From positions 1 to 7,964 of the forward strand of contig JABFRY010000224.1 in the NCBI GenBank assembly GCA_013140955.1: a stretch of DNA of 7,964 bases. Reading direction: 5' to 3'. Position 1 is the first letter of the stretch; every line of letters begins with the position of its first letter. Source of the DNA: Acidobacteriota bacterium (GTDB lineage Bacteria; Acidobacteriota; Vicinamibacteria; Vicinamibacterales; UBA2999). Positions 6,847 to 7,964 of the stretch are shown here, piece after piece. The translations under genes were made by a program, and so were the position numbers. Below the pieces are notes generated by a model. It searched no databases, had not been told where the DNA came from, and was given only the letters and a program-made list of their open reading frames with translations.

Positions 6847-7940
6847 CGATTCCGTACCTCGACCTGAAGGCGCAGTACCGCTCCATCCAGCCGGAGATCC
6901 AGGCCGCGGTGACCCGCGTGCTCGAGAGCACGCAGTACATCCTCGGGCCGGAGGTGGCGGCTTTCGAACAGGAGTTCGCCACCTTCTGCGGCGCCACGGA
7001 GTGCGTGGCGGCCAACTCCGGCACGAGCGCGCTGCACCTGGCGCTGCTCGCCGCCGGCATCGGCCCTGGCGACGAGGTCATCACGGTGCCCTTCACGTTC
7101 GTGGCCACCGTGGCCGCCATCGGGTACACCGGCGCCCGCCCCGTCTTCGTGGACGTCGATCCGGTCTACCTGACGATGGACCCTCGCGCGATCGAGGCGG
7201 TCATCACGCCGAAGACGCGCGCCCTGATGCCCGTGCACCTCTACGGCCAGCCCGCCGATATGGAACCGATCCTCGCCATCGCCCGGCGGCACGGGCTGGT
7301 GGTCATCGAGGACGCCGCGCAGGCGCACGGCGCCGAGTACAACGGCCGCCGCTGCGGGTCGCTCGGCGACCTGGCGGGCTTCAGCTTCTACCCGGGCAAG
7401 AACCTCGGCGCCTACGGCGAGGGTGGCGCGCTCGTGACGGGCGACCTCGCGGCGGCCGTCACGGCGCGGACGCTGCGCGACTGGGGCCAGGAGAAGCGGT
7501 ACGAGCACCGGCTGAAGGGGTTCAACTACCGCATGGACGGCATCCAGGGCGCCATCCTCGGCGTGAAGCTGCGCTACCTGGAGGAGTGGACGGAGGCGCG
7601 TCGCCACGTGGCCGCGCGCTACGACGCCCTGCTGGCCGGGACGTCGGTCCGCACGCCGGTGGCGCGCGACGGCTGCCGGCACGTCTACCACGTCTACGCG
7701 GTGCGGACGCCCGAGCGCGAGCGGCTCCAGGCGCACCTGTCGGCGCAGGGTATCCAGACCGGCATCCACTACCCCATTCCCGTGCACTTGCAGCAGGCGC
7801 ACGCCGATCTCGGCTACGGGACGGGCGACTTCCCGCACGCGGAGGCCGCGGCGCGCGAGGTGCTGTCGCTGCCGATCTACCCGGAGATGACCGAGGCGCA
7901 GATCGCGGCCGTCGCGGAGGCCGTGGCCGGGGTCTCATGA
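6843..7940 (+). CDS. DegT/DnrJ/EryC1/StrS PLP-dependent sugar aminotransferase (WbpE/WlbC-like)
   Basis: A 365-residue fold-type I PLP aminotransferase that would convert a keto-sugar nucleotide to an amino sugar, normally with glutamate as amino donor. The start GTG 6843 overlaps the previous stop as GTGA. It gives the family's usual N-terminus (IPYLDLKAQY, 3-12), which decides the start; GAGAGAGA at 6828-6835 lies seven bases upstream. SGTSALHLAL (59-68) binds the PLP phosphate, MPVHLYGQ (129-136) and IEDAAQAHGA (155-164) supply D157 and Q160 near the pyridine ring, and FYPGKNLGAYGEGG (182-195) carries the Schiff-base lysine K186. FNYRMD (227-232) and the GIHYPIPVHLQ segment (307-317) complete the active site across the dimer. 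All catalytic residues are present and length is normal. With genes 7 and 8 it matches the WbpE step of 2,3-diacetamido-2,3-dideoxy-glucuronate synthesis. Confidence 0.95.
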   Translation: MTIPYLDLKAQYRSIQPEIQAAVTRVLESTQYILGPEVAAFEQEFATFCGATECVAANSGTSALHLALLAAGIGPGDEVITVPFTFVATVAAIGYTGARPVFVDVDPVYLTMDPRAIEAVITPKTRALMPVHLYGQPADMEPILAIARRHGLVVIEDAAQAHGAEYNGRRCGSLGDLAGFSFYPGKNLGAYGEGGALVTGDLAAAVTARTLRDWGQEKRYEHRLKGFNYRMDGIQGAILGVKLRYLEEWTEARRHVAARYDALLAGTSVRTPVARDGCRHVYHVYAVRTPERERLQAHLSAQGIQTGIHYPIPVHLQQAHADLGYGTGDFPHAEAAAREVLSLPIYPEMTEAQIAAVAEAVAGVS

Positions 7941-7964
7941 CCGGCTACGGCGGGCGCGGGCGCA
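7937..7964 (+). CDS. Start of a further ORF, cut by the window end
   Basis: ATG 7937 overlaps the aminotransferase stop as ATGA, repeating the junction seen along the whole cluster. Only nine codons (MTGYGGRGR) are visible before the window ends, so the product cannot be named. The call rests on the junction pattern alone. GGGG at 7929-7932 is a poor Shine-Dalgarno site. Confidence 0.5.

Noticed and set aside
6633..7838. 401-codon open frame on the minus strand
   Set aside because: Antisense to the aminotransferase gene, whose catalytic motifs are all intact on the + strand; the minus translation shows no family pattern.
1..7964. CRISPR, tRNA, insertion sequence, transposase or long repeats
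   Set aside because: Nothing of this kind is visible; the window is continuous protein-coding sequence with uniform codon use.

Overview
The window is one high-GC, fully coding block. Nine genes all lie on the + strand, and a tenth begins in the last 28 bases. By eye the GC content is close to two thirds or higher, with strongly G/C-biased third codon positions and TGA as every stop. It reads as part of a bacterial surface-polysaccharide locus (O-antigen, capsule or exopolysaccharide). The taxon cannot be fixed from the sequence. The composition and protein style would suit a high-GC Gram-negative such as an Acidobacteriota/Vicinamibacteria-like organism, but this is a weak inference.

Layout: (1) 1-1128, a possible GT-B-like glycosyltransferase of unrecognised family. 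(2) 1125-2261, an NAD-dependent sugar epimerase/dehydratase with a cysteine-rich insertion. (3) 2258-2701, a stand-alone HldE-C/RfaE2-type nucleotidyltransferase. (4) 2698-3360, a class I SAM methyltransferase. (5) 3357-4778, a polytopic membrane protein, possibly a GT-C glycosyltransferase or a polymerase. (6) 4775-5341, a one-TM protein with an ankyrin-like soluble part. (7) 5360-5824, a left-handed beta-helix N-acetyltransferase (WbpD/WlbB-like). (8) 5821-6846, a Gfo/Idh/MocA sugar dehydrogenase (WbpB/WlbA role). (9) 6843-7940, a DegT/DnrJ/EryC1/StrS PLP aminotransferase (WbpE/WlbC role). (10) 7937 to the window end, the first codons of a further ORF.

Genes 7-9 form a recognisable set: oxidation of a sugar C3 hydroxyl, transamination of the ketone and N-acetylation of the amine. 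In the known UDP-2,3-diacetamido-2,3-dideoxy-glucuronate pathway these are the WbpB, WbpE and WbpD steps. The preceding 6-dehydrogenase (WbpA) and following 2-epimerase (WbpI) are not in the window. Genes 2-4 look like a second sugar or polyol activation and modification set. Genes 1 and 5 are candidates for transfer or polymerisation.

The most striking structural feature is that seven of the eight junctions between complete genes, plus the junction into gene 10, are exact 4-base ATGA or GTGA stop/start overlaps. The window's first four bases are GTGA too. The single exception, before gene 7, is an 18-base spacer with a good Shine-Dalgarno site. No promoter, terminator, RNA gene, mobile element, repeat array or CRISPR is visible, and there is no non-coding stretch longer than 18 bases.
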